Position numbers and translations under genes: made by a program. A stretch of 64,000 bases of DNA. Source: Clostridium sp. (lineage in GTDB: Bacteria; Cyanobacteriota; Vampirovibrionia; Gastranaerophilales; Gastranaerophilaceae). How positions within the stretch are numbered: the first letter of the stretch is position 1; every line of letters begins with the position of its first letter. Shown here one piece after another: positions 34,927-44,153 of the stretch. The stretch covers positions 248,001 through 312,000 of the forward strand of contig JAHALR010000001.1 of NCBI GenBank assembly GCA_018362895.1, given 5' to 3'. The notes beneath the pieces were generated by a model. It worked only from the letters and a program-made list of their open reading frames with translations. It made no database searches and had not been told where the DNA came from.

Positions 34927-36837
34927 TTAACTAACAGCCAGTTTATCAGCCAGAGGAGCCACGACCCTTGCATTTAAAGTACTATCTGCCTGTTTTATGT
35001 TATGCGCAATCCTATCGAGCTCTTCAGACCACAGCGCATTTTCCTTAATATACTCATTCGCATCTTTCTCAGTACCATCCAATTGAAGCCTGATTATTTT
35101 CTCCAGCATTTTATTTGCAGCAGGTGTAACCTTTTCAAAATTCACTGTCATAATTCCTTCGTCATTAACACTGACAGCACCTTCTTTAATAAAGAAATTG
35201 TTCTGCATTATGTTTCTAAGTCTGTGAGCATTGCTAAAGTCAGGTCCTTTTTGAACGTATGCACTAAAATAAGAAACAAGTATTTTTTTTTGCTGCTCAG
35301 GAGTATAAAAGCCTTTTTTTGTAAGCACATCCAGCATAACAATTGCCCCCATATCAGCTTTATTTTCTTCAATTGTATTTTTGTAAATACCAAGTTTTTC
35401 AGTTCCGTTTTTCGGTCCTAGTGAGTGAACATTTTCATGCAAAATTGTAAAATCGTGCAAAGCCTGAGTATCGAAATATTTATGCTGGCTTTTGTCAAGA
35501 ACGGCATCAAGCTTTTTGGCAATATTATCTGCATATTTAGACTCTCGCATCTGAATATGATAAACATTGCGTTTTCCCCCGCCTGTCATAACAGAAAGCT
35601 TGTCATTGTTCGGCAAATTTGAAGCAAGTGAAATACCTCCTCTATATGCACCTTTCTGCCCGGTTACATCAACCATGTCAACATCTACCATTGTTTGTTT
35701 ATTATCTTTTTGGGTAATGTTTTGTTCATATTCATCCTTAAATGGCATATTATCTGCCATAAGAGGCATATATTCCTTTATTTTCAACAAATAGTCCGTA
35801 CCCTTCTTGTTTACTATGCCTACCCGAACGCCAATAGTGTCCTTTGCATATGGAGTTATACCGTATTTTTTAAGCATTGAAGAAAGCTTTTTATTTTTAT
35901 TTACAGAAGGTGTCATTTTGTCATCATACGATTCTCTTGAGATTGTAAATTCCAAAGGAGTGTGCTGAAGCTTTGCCCATTTTTTATCAGCAAGAGCATC
36001 CATATATGGGTTGTTACCCAATAAAGCATTAGCCTGCAAAATTAAATAACGGTTAAAATCATCATTTGAAGAGCTAAGAGCAGCGAGCTCAAGTTCTGTT
36101 GCTGCGTTAAGAAACTGATTTTTAAAATAATCTGTATAATCAATTGCTTTAAGCTCTTCTCCGTCTCTTTCTACCATTGTTCTTTGGTTCAATATCTTTT
36201 TCACCTCTGATATTTTATTCTTTTGTATCATAGAAATAAGAATATTATGAAACTCATCTTCTTTTAAATCTTCTGGATAAAAACCGCACTGAGGCTTAGA
36301 TTCAATACCTTGTACAATGTTGACACTTTCACCTTCGATATCTTTTGCATTAATCCCCTTTTGGGCATTAAACAATTCAAGAGCAAGTCTTGCCGCCTTA
36401 TTGTCTTTCAGTGATTGTTCTTCCAAATAATTTTTAACAGCCATATTATGGGGATTATCTTGTATCAAGTAGACTTCATCCAGTATTCTTGCTGCCTTTA
36501 CAAGATGTTTAAGAGCTGTTTTATCTCCATTTGAAAGATTTTTATAAGCCGCATTATTTTCATCTATAAGAGTATATTTTGCAAAATGAGAAGGTGACGT
36601 TCTTTTTTCTAACTCATTTATGCTAAGGTTTATATTGAAATTTTTATTGTCTGATACAGAAGAGCCCTTGAAATTTAAAGTTGCCATATATTTATTGACA
36701 TATGCAATAGTGTTTAGCTGATTATACAAAACATGTGAATTTGATGAAGACTGCCCATTGACTGAAGATCCATTTTGAACAATATTTTTAGTATAATTAG
36801 AAGCAGTATTTACCTTATATATTTTATTAATTTTCAT
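34927..36837 (-). CDS. M49-like (dipeptidyl-peptidase III family) zinc peptidase
   Basis: A 636-residue protein. Residues 1-75 are low-complexity and polar, with LNFKGSS near residue 55 and no classical signal peptide. The remainder resembles bacterial M49 proteins: LVKAARILDEVYLIQ near 115, CGFYPEDL near 185, the zinc motif HENVH at 467-471, and IEENKADMG at 489-497 with E491 as the third ligand. The pentapeptide HExxH instead of HExxxH is known in some bacterial DPP III. GGAGAAGAG precedes the ATG. It likely cleaves peptides; location uncertain. Confidence 0.75.
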   Translation of the reverse strand: MKINKIYKVNTASNYTKNIVQNGSSVNGQSSSNSHVLYNQLNTIAYVNKYMATLNFKGSSVSDNKNFNINLSINELEKRTSPSHFAKYTLIDENNAAYKNLSNGDKTALKHLVKAARILDEVYLIQDNPHNMAVKNYLEEQSLKDNKAARLALELFNAQKGINAKDIEGESVNIVQGIESKPQCGFYPEDLKEDEFHNILISMIQKNKISEVKKILNQRTMVERDGEELKAIDYTDYFKNQFLNAATELELAALSSSNDDFNRYLILQANALLGNNPYMDALADKKWAKLQHTPLEFTISRESYDDKMTPSVNKNKKLSSMLKKYGITPYAKDTIGVRVGIVNKKGTDYLLKIKEYMPLMADNMPFKDEYEQNITQKDNKQTMVDVDMVDVTGQKGAYRGGISLASNLPNNDKLSVMTGGGKRNVYHIQMRESKYADNIAKKLDAVLDKSQHKYFDTQALHDFTILHENVHSLGPKNGTEKLGIYKNTIEENKADMGAIVMLDVLTKKGFYTPEQQKKILVSYFSAYVQKGPDFSNAHRLRNIMQNNFFIKEGAVSVNDEGIMTVNFEKVTPAANKMLEKIIRLQLDGTEKDANEYIKENALWSEELDRIAHNIKQADSTLNARVVAPLADKLAVS

Positions 36838-36936
36838 CTCTTCTCCATATCAACCTGTTGAATGCTATAAAACACTAATAAAATTTTTTTTGACAGTCAT
36901 GTAAAAACATAGTTTGCATTTTATACAAAACTTAAT

Positions 36937-36952
36937 TATCACATTTGTGATA
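36937..36952. promoter_or_regulatory. 16-bp operator-like palindrome
   Basis: TATCACA-TT-TGTGATA is a perfect 7+7 inverted repeat between two divergent genes, close to where the glycosyltransferase promoter must lie. It uses CRP-like half-sites but in inverted orientation and tight spacing, so the binding protein is unknown. Confidence 0.5.
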
Positions 36953-36988
36953 TTATTGTGATTGTATGGTAAAGAAATTCAGAGATTT

Positions 36989-37885
36989 ATGGAAAAAGAT
37001 GTATCAATAATAATTGTTAATTATAAAACCAAAGATTTAACAATTGACTGTTTAAAAAGTATTTATGAAAAAACAAATGATTTGAATTTTGATGTTTTTG
37101 TTATTGATAACAATTCACAAGACGGATCGGTTGAGGCAATCAGAGCCGAATTTCCTCAAATAAATTTAATAGAAAACAGTAAAAATGCAGGATTTGGCTC
37201 TGCGAATAATATTGGCATACGACAATCTAATGCAAAATATGTTTTTCTTCTAAACAGTGACACCATATTAATAAATAACGCCATAAAAATTCTTTTCGAT
37301 TTTATGCAGGAAAACCCAGACATTGGAGCATGTGGCGGCAACTTATACGACAAAGATATGAAGAATATTCATTCATATGGAACTTTTCTTACACTAAAAA
37401 GACAAATTTTGAAAACTTTTTTCTTAAAACCTTTCTTTCCAAAAGAACGTAACGCGATAAACGACAAAGGAAGAAATGAAAAAAATCTCAAAAAACAGGT
37501 TGAATTTATAACTGGTGCTGATTTGATGATTAGAAAAGAAGCACTTGATAAAGCAGGTCTGTTTGATGAAAGAATTTTTATGTATTCTGAAGAATCAGAA
37601 CTTCAATATAGAATAACAAAAGCCGGATATAAAATTTTTATTAACCCGGACGCTAAAATTATACATCTTCATGATCAATCACCAAAATCTGATACTATGT
37701 ATTTTGAGTTTTTGAAAAGCAAATACCTCATGCTCAAATTTTGTTACGGTACACAAAAAAATTTAACATTAATAAAACTTTTAATACTTTTAAGTAATTG
37801 GCACAAAATAATAAAACACAAAAAGAGCATTATTAAATTATTTGATTTTATATTAAACGACAATCTGGAGAAAAAAAATGTTTAA
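36989..37885 (+). CDS. Family 2 glycosyltransferase (rhamnosyltransferase-like)
   Basis: A 298-residue cytosolic GT-A enzyme. I start at the ATG (MEKDVSIIIVNYKTKD); an in-frame TTG 27 bases earlier is weaker. SIIIVNYK opens the fold, IDNNSQDGS binds the nucleotide sugar, and LLNSD is the metal-binding DxD-like motif near residue 88. ITGADLMIRKEALDKAGLFDERIFMYSEESELQYRI matches polysaccharide rhamnosyltransferases. It probably helps build surface polysaccharide. It overlaps the fluoride channel gene by 8 bases. Confidence 0.9.
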   Translation: MEKDVSIIIVNYKTKDLTIDCLKSIYEKTNDLNFDVFVIDNNSQDGSVEAIRAEFPQINLIENSKNAGFGSANNIGIRQSNAKYVFLLNSDTILINNAIKILFDFMQENPDIGACGGNLYDKDMKNIHSYGTFLTLKRQILKTFFLKPFFPKERNAINDKGRNEKNLKKQVEFITGADLMIRKEALDKAGLFDERIFMYSEESELQYRITKAGYKIFINPDAKIIHLHDQSPKSDTMYFEFLKSKYLMLKFCYGTQKNLTLIKLLILLSNWHKIIKHKKSIIKLFDFILNDNLEKKNV

Positions 37886-38246
37886 TTTTCTAGCAGTATT
37901 TGTCGGAGGAGGGCTTGGAGCAAGCCTCAGATATATAGTTACGTTAATATCAAACAAGCTGTTTGGATTTGCTCACGCAGGCACACTCACTGCTAATATA
38001 GCAGGATGCCTTCTCATTGGTTATATTTTCGGTATTACAATGCAAAAATCAGATTTTTTTCCACCCCAAGTCAAGTTATTTTTGACTGTTGGATTTCTTG
38101 GCGGGCTTACTACTTTCAGCACCTTCAGCAATGAATCATTTTGTCTTTTAAAAGACGGAAAAATCGTTCATTGTGCAGTTTATATGTTTTTGAGTTTAGT
38201 TTTAGGACTTGCGGCAACATTTGCCGGATATATGATAGCAAAATAA
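37878..38246 (+). CDS. crcB: Fluoride ion channel/exporter CrcB (Fluc)
   Basis: A dual-topology fluoride channel of 122 residues with four membrane helices. Conserved blocks are GGGLGASLRY (Arg near 19), TLTANIAGCLLIGY (pore Asn), and GFLGGLTTFSTFS (Na+ site and Phe box). A single gene is consistent with a dual-topology homodimer. There is no fluoride riboswitch in front, because it is coupled to the glycosyltransferase gene. Confidence 0.96.
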   Translation: MFNFLAVFVGGGLGASLRYIVTLISNKLFGFAHAGTLTANIAGCLLIGYIFGITMQKSDFFPPQVKLFLTVGFLGGLTTFSTFSNESFCLLKDGKIVHCAVYMFLSLVLGLAATFAGYMIAK

Positions 38247-38253
38247 AAAAGAT

Positions 38254-38395
38254 AAAAAAGGCTCCCGGAGAAAGTCGGCAGCCGTCACCAAAGGTGAATT
38301 ATGGTATTGGTCTAAATACTGCAATTCTTAGAAGATTACTTCATAAGAAAGTCCTTTTACAGTAGTTATCAATTAATTGTTTGTCTTGACTAACA
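38254..38395 (-). ncRNA. Candidate intergenic small RNA with promoter and terminator
   Basis: On the minus strand a near-consensus promoter (38402-38430) is followed by about 140 bases without a credible ORF. The transcript would contain several hairpins: 38325-38349 (TTCTTAGAAG with CTTC-A-TAAGAA), 38304-38319 (GTATT/AATAC) and 38285-38297 (TCACC/GGTGA). It ends in a GGCTgCCG / CGGgAGCC stem (38260-38283) followed by six T. It ends before crcB and runs antisense to nothing. I cannot assign it to a known family. Confidence 0.6.
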
Positions 38396-38401
38396 CATAT
38401 T

Positions 38402-38430
38402 ATTGTAAGCCCGACCTAACTTTTTGTCAA
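38402..38430 (-). promoter_or_regulatory. Near-consensus sigma70 promoter for the small RNA
   Basis: TTGACA and TACAAT on the minus strand are separated by exactly 17 bases. No minus-strand gene lies downstream within reach except in antisense to crcB. Confidence 0.7.
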
Positions 38431-38531
38431 GTTTAAGTTTATACTTTTATTTAACCTACCCGGCTATAAGAATATTTATTGTTTTCAAATAAGCTTTCTA
38501 ATGTATATACAAGTTTGAAGATGGGGAGAAA

Positions 38532-40073
38532 GTGAAAAAAGTTCTAATAGGATTTTTAATATATTGTTTAGCTTTTTCCTCTGTTTATGCAAAAACAGCA
38601 AAACAAAAAGAGCATGACAAAGAAAAAGAACTTCAGCAAAAACAAATTTCCCCTCCAGGTCAGAGCGATGATATGATTTGGGATTACAGAAGTGATAAAT
38701 TTCTCGAATCATTAAAAAGCGGACACGGAATCTATGATGATAAAACCCAGAAAGAGCTCGATAAAGAAATAATGCAAGGGCTGGATATAAACCTTCTTCC
38801 TGTTGATCTTGAATGCTGTATAAAAATCGCAATGGAAAACAACTATGATGTAAAAATCTCAGGCACAAAACAAGAAGAATCAAAATGGACTTACAGAAAT
38901 TCAATGACAGAATTGCTTCCTGATTTTTATTACAGATATCAAATTCAAGCTCTACATGGTGAATTCCTTGTTGGTGACATATTGCCAAGAGTGATAGATA
39001 CAAATCCTATTTACAGTGGAATAATGCTGAACTACCCGCTTGTAGGAAATGGCAGCCCTCTTTTTGATATAGCAAGCGACAGAAATTTGTACAAAGCAGC
39101 AAAACACAATTTTAAATATACACAAAGTGAACTGCTTTTGAACACAACATTATACTACTATGACCTGCTTGAAGCAAAGCTCAACATAGAAGTACTCATT
39201 TCTAATCTGCGAGACAGAACAGAGCAATTAAAGCTCATGCAGGCACGTTATCACATAGGAATAGGAACAAAATATGACATTTTAAGGGCAGAAGCTCAAT
39301 ACGCAGATGCAAAACAACAACTAATCGGTGCATTAAATACTTTAAGACTAAAACAAGCACGACTGGCAAATATTATGGGTATTGAGGTAACAACAACCCT
39401 TTATCCTTTTGAACACGGTGTACAACCACGAGAACTAATACACAATAAAAATAATATTGAGGGGCTTTACAATATGGCACTCCAAGCAAGAGAAGATGTA
39501 TTGTCTAAAAGAGCACAAATCAGATCTTTAACCATACTAAAAAATAAAAATTATACAGATTTTGCCCCAAATATCAGTCTCAGTTATGAATTTGCAAGAG
39601 TCGGCACTACAAACCCAGGCAGTCTTCGCCCAAATCATACTTGGAGCTTAAACGTTCAGGTTCCTCTTGGTAAAAGACTCGGACTTGGAACCATTACCCA
39701 AAAGAACGTTGATCTTGCAAAGCTAAAAACAGCACGATATGAACTTACAAACCTTGAAAGAGATATTAAAGAGAATATAGTGTCATCATATTACAGCTCA
39801 AGAACAGCTCTTGAAAAAATTGAAGCCAATAAAAAACAGGTGCTTTCAGCAGATGAAGGTCTTAAGTTCTCTCTAATTGGGTTTGATGTAGGACAAAATA
39901 CTTTTATTGATGTACTAACCTCTCAAACAGAAAAAACAACTGCCAGACAACAACTTATACAATCTGTAATTGAGTATAACAAAGCTCAGGCACAACTACT
40001 TTTTGATACAGGGATCATAACACCCAAAGCTCTTTTATTAAACTATAAAGGACTAAAAAGCCAACTGCCTTAA
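38532..40073 (+). CDS. TolC-family outer membrane efflux protein
   Basis: A 513-residue secreted outer-membrane channel protein. The GTG start follows GGGGAG at short spacing and yields a clean signal peptide (MKKVLIGFLIYCLAFSSVYA). Residues 21-100 are a charged extension before the first TolC repeat (LECCIKIAMENNYDVKI). Two long coiled-coil hairpins follow (RAEAQYADAKQQLIGALNTLRLKQARLA and the matching C-terminal half with FIDVLTSQTEKTTARQQLIQ). No transporter gene adjoins it, so it may serve several inner-membrane pumps. It ends directly against the next, convergent gene. Confidence 0.88.
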   Translation: MKKVLIGFLIYCLAFSSVYAKTAKQKEHDKEKELQQKQISPPGQSDDMIWDYRSDKFLESLKSGHGIYDDKTQKELDKEIMQGLDINLLPVDLECCIKIAMENNYDVKISGTKQEESKWTYRNSMTELLPDFYYRYQIQALHGEFLVGDILPRVIDTNPIYSGIMLNYPLVGNGSPLFDIASDRNLYKAAKHNFKYTQSELLLNTTLYYYDLLEAKLNIEVLISNLRDRTEQLKLMQARYHIGIGTKYDILRAEAQYADAKQQLIGALNTLRLKQARLANIMGIEVTTTLYPFEHGVQPRELIHNKNNIEGLYNMALQAREDVLSKRAQIRSLTILKNKNYTDFAPNISLSYEFARVGTTNPGSLRPNHTWSLNVQVPLGKRLGLGTITQKNVDLAKLKTARYELTNLERDIKENIVSSYYSSRTALEKIEANKKQVLSADEGLKFSLIGFDVGQNTFIDVLTSQTEKTTARQQLIQSVIEYNKAQAQLLFDTGIITPKALLLNYKGLKSQLP

Positions 40074-40691
40074 TTAAACAGCAATATTAATAGGATACTT
40101 AAGCTGTTCTTTTGTAACAGTTCTGTAATCCTGAATTTCATTTTTAAGGCTATAAGAATTTTCAGTTTCATTTTTAGCATTTTGTGCATTTTCGGAAGAA
40201 TTCAAATTGGCAAGAAGCTTATTAACAGTACTTTCAGGTAGTGAATCCATAAACTGTATTAAATCTAAAGTTTGCAAATTTTCAATTCCAAAACGTTTTA
40301 CAAGGGATGATGAAAAATTGTTTCCACCAGGATGCAAAGCTTGATATATATTTGTTGAACTGTTAAAACTTTGAGCAACAGAAAATTTTATAGATGTTAA
40401 AAAATCATCTGATGTAATATTTTGTCCGTCTGACGATAAAGCATCAAATCTGTCAATCAATGTGTTAACAAGAGAATATGCACTGCTTTTTGTTGCAGAA
40501 GCATTTTCTATTAAAGATTTTATATTTTCTAAATCCTTTACTGAAATACCTTCATCAGTTGAGCCACTGATTTTTTCAAGAGACAAATAAACAACCTGAG
40601 CTATTTGTTTTGCAGCTGACTGAGCTTGAGTATATATAGAAAACGAAGAAGCCATAGCTGTGTTATTGATAGGGTTTATACTATTAATCAT
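40074..40691 (-). CDS. Hypothetical protein, Ser/Asn-rich
   Basis: A 205-residue protein with no recognised domain. A polar N-terminus is followed by helices (AAKQIAQVVYLSLEKI, SVKDLENIKSLIENA). The segment SSDGQNITSDDF near residue 92 resembles a degenerate calcium loop, and DLIQFMDSLPESTVNKLLANLN follows. AAGG precedes the ATG. No signal peptide or membrane helix. It resembles cell-surface or secreted proteins of this lineage in composition, but that is only an impression. Confidence 0.6.
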   Translation of the reverse strand: MINSINPINNTAMASSFSIYTQAQSAAKQIAQVVYLSLEKISGSTDEGISVKDLENIKSLIENASATKSSAYSLVNTLIDRFDALSSDGQNITSDDFLTSIKFSVAQSFNSSTNIYQALHPGGNNFSSSLVKRFGIENLQTLDLIQFMDSLPESTVNKLLANLNSSENAQNAKNETENSYSLKNEIQDYRTVTKEQLKYPINIAV

Positions 40692-40793
40692 AAAATAACC
40701 TTAACTTAACCTTTTGCACTTATATTTTATATAAAAACATATTACAAAAAATTATTGCTATCGAGCTTCTTCGAATCCAATTTTTTTTATATT

Positions 40794-41852
40794 TTATTCC
40801 TGCGAATCAATGCTGAGACTAATTCTTCTGTCATCAGGATTAAATTTGATGATAGTCGTTTTTATCTTGTCACCTACATTCAAAATACAATTATTTTTAT
40901 TTTGATAATCAACAACCTCGTTGTTTGGCAGAAGAGCTTCAACACCAGAGAATACTTCTACAAATGCACCAAAATGTTTGATTCTTGTGATAGTACCTTC
41001 TACTTTGTCGCCTTCTTTAATTTGATTTTTTGCTTCAATCCAAGGATCTGCCTCAAGATTCTTTAAGCTCAAACTAACTCTTTGTTTGTCATGGTCAATG
41101 CCGATAATCTCTACTTTAACATTGTCAGCAATCTTCAAAACATCTGACGGATGATCAACCCATCTCCAAGACATTTGTGAAAGAGGCAAGAGTCCATCCA
41201 TACCTCCAATATCAATAAATGCACCAAAGTCGGTAATTCGAACAACCTCACCCTGAACAATCTGACCGACCTCAAGGTTAGAAAACATATTTTCTTTGTT
41301 CTCATCCTGTGCATCAGAATATACTTTTTTGTTGGAAAGAATAAAGTTATTTTGTTGAGGATCGAGTGAAAGAATTTTCAATTCTATTTTTTCACCAACA
41401 ATATTATCAGTATCCTTTGCTCTCAGGTGGCTTGAAGGAATAAAGCCTCTTACTCCCTTAACATCAACAAGCACACCGCCTTTAACAACAGAAATAACAG
41501 TTCCCTCTATGGTTGCATCTTCTGCTTTAAGGGCTTCCAGTTCTTTCCATGCATAAGCCATTGCAACTTTCTTATAAGAAAGAAGAAAACGACCATCTTC
41601 ATCTTCTTCTCTAATAATTAAAAATTCATATGCTGACCCTTTTTCAAGAGTTTCAGATACGGGTTTTGTCAAATCTGCTCTTGCTTCTCTTTCCGGGACA
41701 ATAGCAGATGTTTTGGCTCCAATATCGACGATTACTCCTTCAGAATCATATCCGCAAACAATACCTTTAACAAGATCTCCCTTCTGAAATTTATAATCAT
41801 ATTGAGATATTAATGATTCAAATTCATCATCGGTATAATTTTTAGTGACCAT
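40794..41852 (-). CDS. rpsA: 30S ribosomal protein bS1 (four S1 domains)
   Basis: RNA-binding ribosomal protein that helps load mRNA lacking a strong Shine-Dalgarno. It has 352 residues from the ATG behind GGAG; an upstream start at 41900 is rejected. Four S1 OB-folds are visible: GDLVKGIVCGYDSEGVIVDIG, DATIEGTVISVVKGGVLVDV, GQIVQGEVVRITDFGAFIDIG and GDKVEGTITRIKHFGAFVEVF (one stretch shortened by reading only key residues). Three- to four-domain S1 is usual in cyanobacteria-related lineages; E. coli has six. Confidence 0.93.
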   Translation of the reverse strand: MVTKNYTDDEFESLISQYDYKFQKGDLVKGIVCGYDSEGVIVDIGAKTSAIVPEREARADLTKPVSETLEKGSAYEFLIIREEDEDGRFLLSYKKVAMAYAWKELEALKAEDATIEGTVISVVKGGVLVDVKGVRGFIPSSHLRAKDTDNIVGEKIELKILSLDPQQNNFILSNKKVYSDAQDENKENMFSNLEVGQIVQGEVVRITDFGAFIDIGGMDGLLPLSQMSWRWVDHPSDVLKIADNVKVEIIGIDHDKQRVSLSLKNLEADPWIEAKNQIKEGDKVEGTITRIKHFGAFVEVFSGVEALLPNNEVVDYQNKNNCILNVGDKIKTTIIKFNPDDRRISLSIDSQE

Positions 41853-41898
41853 CAGTTTTCTCCATTTAAATAATATCCTCGTAGTAGTTGCTATTTTC

Positions 41899-41928
41899 AT
41901 AATATTAAAATTAATCCGATTTTGTCAA
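41899..41928 (-). promoter_or_regulatory. Promoter of rpsA
   Basis: TTGACA and TATTAT on the minus strand are spaced by 18 bases, about 47 bases upstream of the start. The rest of 41929-42029 shows nothing else I can support. Confidence 0.65.
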
Positions 41929-42029
41929 ATAAAAAATATCAAAACATTAATAAATCTCAATGTTCAAAAGGATTTTGGGCAAAAAACGACATTTTGTTCC
42001 GTGCAAAATATTTCGGAAATTCAGAAATT

Positions 42030-42908
42030 TCAAGCTATACTTGAAAAATTCGCAAACACAAACCCCAATTCTTTTATTTTTGAAACAATCTCTTCATCTT
42101 GAGTCAAAAGATATTCTCTTTCTTTACGAAAATCACTTTTTGTTAAATCCTCAAAATAATAAGGATGAATTAAAACCTCTGTCACAGAAGCACCTTCGGG
42201 AATTTTTTTTAAACCGTTAAGAATAACGCTTTTATCCATGTACGACGTAAAGAGTAATCCAATAAAATAATCATTTGTAAAGAGTTTTTCTGACCTTAAA
42301 AATTTAACATTATTTGAAGTAAATGAATTCAATAACATATTTTTTACAAAGTTAAGAGAAATATCCCCAACTCCCATTTCTTTGTATTTTCTAAGCTCTG
42401 AAGCACCATAAAAAAGCTCTTTTTGTGTCCTAACACACGGTATTCCATATTCCTTTGCAAGCTTGCATGTTAATTTAAAAAGAGCAGGAATGCCGTGGAC
42501 ATGAACATGTGAATTCAAATGATCAATTTTAAAACTGTCCATTGATTTTTCTATTTGTGCACGAAATTCAACTTCTACTTCATCTAAAAAACTTTTGTTG
42601 TTAGAATTTAAAAGCATGTATCCATATCCGCAATTAAAATTACCGAATGCATCACAAAGAAGAGAGCGTGAATTTTTATGCAAAAAAGATTTACCCTCAA
42701 TTATATTCAAATGACAACCCAGTCCTAGTCCCTCACACTGTGGATAAATTTCTTCAGCTGCATAATCATAATCATTTCCATTTGTCATTATGCATGTGCT
42801 CGTTAAAACACCTGACAAAAATGCTTTTTGAATTGCTATATTCATTTCTCTGCATTTGCCAAAGTCATCTGCAGAAAAAATTATTTTTTTTAAAGAATTC
42901 TCTCTCAT
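42030..42908 (-). CDS. ChbG/HpnK (YdjC-like) carbohydrate deacetylase
   Basis: A 292-residue metal-dependent deacetylase acting on small glycans such as chitooligosaccharides, or on lipid-linked sugars in the HpnK branch. FSADDFGKCREMN near the N-terminus supplies the metal-binding Asp. GCHLNIIEG and HLNSHVHVHGIPALF supply the His residues. The C-terminal block has VLIHPYYFED. The ATG at 42908 is chosen; the frame also runs to a TTG at 42920. TATAAT on the minus strand near 42940 may be the -10. Confidence 0.85.
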   Translation of the reverse strand: MRENSLKKIIFSADDFGKCREMNIAIQKAFLSGVLTSTCIMTNGNDYDYAAEEIYPQCEGLGLGCHLNIIEGKSFLHKNSRSLLCDAFGNFNCGYGYMLLNSNNKSFLDEVEVEFRAQIEKSMDSFKIDHLNSHVHVHGIPALFKLTCKLAKEYGIPCVRTQKELFYGASELRKYKEMGVGDISLNFVKNMLLNSFTSNNVKFLRSEKLFTNDYFIGLLFTSYMDKSVILNGLKKIPEGASVTEVLIHPYYFEDLTKSDFRKEREYLLTQDEEIVSKIKELGFVFANFSSIA

Positions 42909-42965
42909 ACAAAAAGCCAAACCTTCTTGGTTCAGCTTTCATTATATAATAAAAAGTAGAGGAGA

Positions 42966-44060
42966 TTAAACACTTTCTTGTGAGTTATTTCTATAACCTA
43001 TACCCGCTCTGTATCCTGAAACAAAATACATAAATGGCAACGCAGGTTCAATCCATTTAAAACCCGACAATACTCCGGCAGTAGCAATATCATCTGCATG
43101 CAAGGCTATATCAGTCAATTCCGGTTTTCTTTCATCGTAGACTCCTTTATGTCTTTTTGAAAGAGATTTTTCTTTGTTGAAAATTGGATCTATAATTTTC
43201 TGGCTCATTTTGTTTGCAATATAGCTGCCCCCAACTATACCGGTAGCCGTTATTCCGCTCAATATCACCACCAATCTTTGGACAGGTGTAAGAGGCTTTA
43301 TAACTTTTGCAGCCTGTAATCTTTCTGCTGAGAACAAAGCAGCACAAGCCCCCACATTACAAAGAAAAATATTAGCAAAATACTGATAAAAACCTTCTTT
43401 GATTTTGTTTGACACAGATTTTGGTGTTTCTGTCTTTGTCACCTTATCAGCAGTAATACCACCAACTATTCCCCCTACAACCGGAATAGCACCAAGCAGA
43501 GATAATCTGCCGATTTCACTAAAAATGCCACACGCATCCAGATTTTCCGCTTCCGGCAAGAGTGTATCCAACAGCTTTTTCTTTGATTGAGATTCGGGTA
43601 TTTCTCTCAACACAAGATCTGTTTCTTTAACAGAAAGAGGTTGCTTTCTCGCTTTTGCCAAAGCTTTTAATACTTCCTTATTTCTAATTTGTGTCTCAAA
43701 CAGAAATGTATCAATTGCTTTATTCTGCTTTTCAAGCACTTCGGACATCGAAGACGAAGGCAAAAGAGCAGGAATCAATTGTTTTTCTTTTAAGTTTATC
43801 TTTTTGCCTAAAAAAGAAAAAGGCTTGAGCCTCAACCCCCTTGCACCAACTAAAGAAGCCGCAATCGTTGTACCGATAATTATCAGATTCTTAACAGCTT
43901 TTTGTCTTTTGAGCTTTTTATTATCTCCTTTAGTAGATTTCATCGTGTCATATATTCCATATCCCGCACCTGCACCGATTAATAGAGCAGGCATCTTTTG
44001 ATGTAATTTGTTCAAAATAATAGGTTGATCAATGCATCGTCCCAGTGCTGAAATATTCAT
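42966..44060 (-). CDS. Lineage-type membrane protein, unknown function
   Basis: A 364-residue protein starting at the ATG behind AAGGAAGGA; the longer frame to 44114 is rejected. It has about five to six hydrophobic segments (LLIGAGAGYGIYDT, LIIIGTTIAASLVGA, LSLLGAIPVVGGIVGGITADK, LVVILSGITATGIVGGSYI, FMYFVSGYRAG). The opening NISALGRCIDQPIILNKLHQK looks characteristic of a protein group I associate with Gastranaerophilales. No enzymatic motif. A C-rich RNA ending in a terminator lies about 95 bases upstream and may control it. Confidence 0.65.
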   Translation of the reverse strand: MNISALGRCIDQPIILNKLHQKMPALLIGAGAGYGIYDTMKSTKGDNKKLKRQKAVKNLIIIGTTIAASLVGARGLRLKPFSFLGKKINLKEKQLIPALLPSSSMSEVLEKQNKAIDTFLFETQIRNKEVLKALAKARKQPLSVKETDLVLREIPESQSKKKLLDTLLPEAENLDACGIFSEIGRLSLLGAIPVVGGIVGGITADKVTKTETPKSVSNKIKEGFYQYFANIFLCNVGACAALFSAERLQAAKVIKPLTPVQRLVVILSGITATGIVGGSYIANKMSQKIIDPIFNKEKSLSKRHKGVYDERKPELTDIALHADDIATAGVLSGFKWIEPALPFMYFVSGYRAGIGYRNNSQESV

Positions 44061-44153
44061 TTTTATCCTTCCTTGCCAAAACTTGTTAGCTATGCCTAAC
44101 TTTATTTGAAACAAAAAAGTTTGTCAACCCTAACTATTTTACGTCGTAAGAAG

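Noticed and set aside
38266..38365. Plus-strand riboswitch after crcB
   Set aside because: The hairpins are visible on both strands, but only the minus strand has a promoter and a T run in the right places; no plus-strand gene lies close enough for a riboswitch to act on.
38485..39003. 172-codon minus-strand frame opposite the TolC-type gene
   Set aside because: Leu/Phe/Arg-rich antisense shadow with no RBS; the plus strand has an unmistakable TolC protein.
40692..40793. Terminator after rpsA
   Set aside because: Only a weak GATTCGAAGAAGCTCGAT-type inverted repeat without a proper T run; not reported as a terminator.
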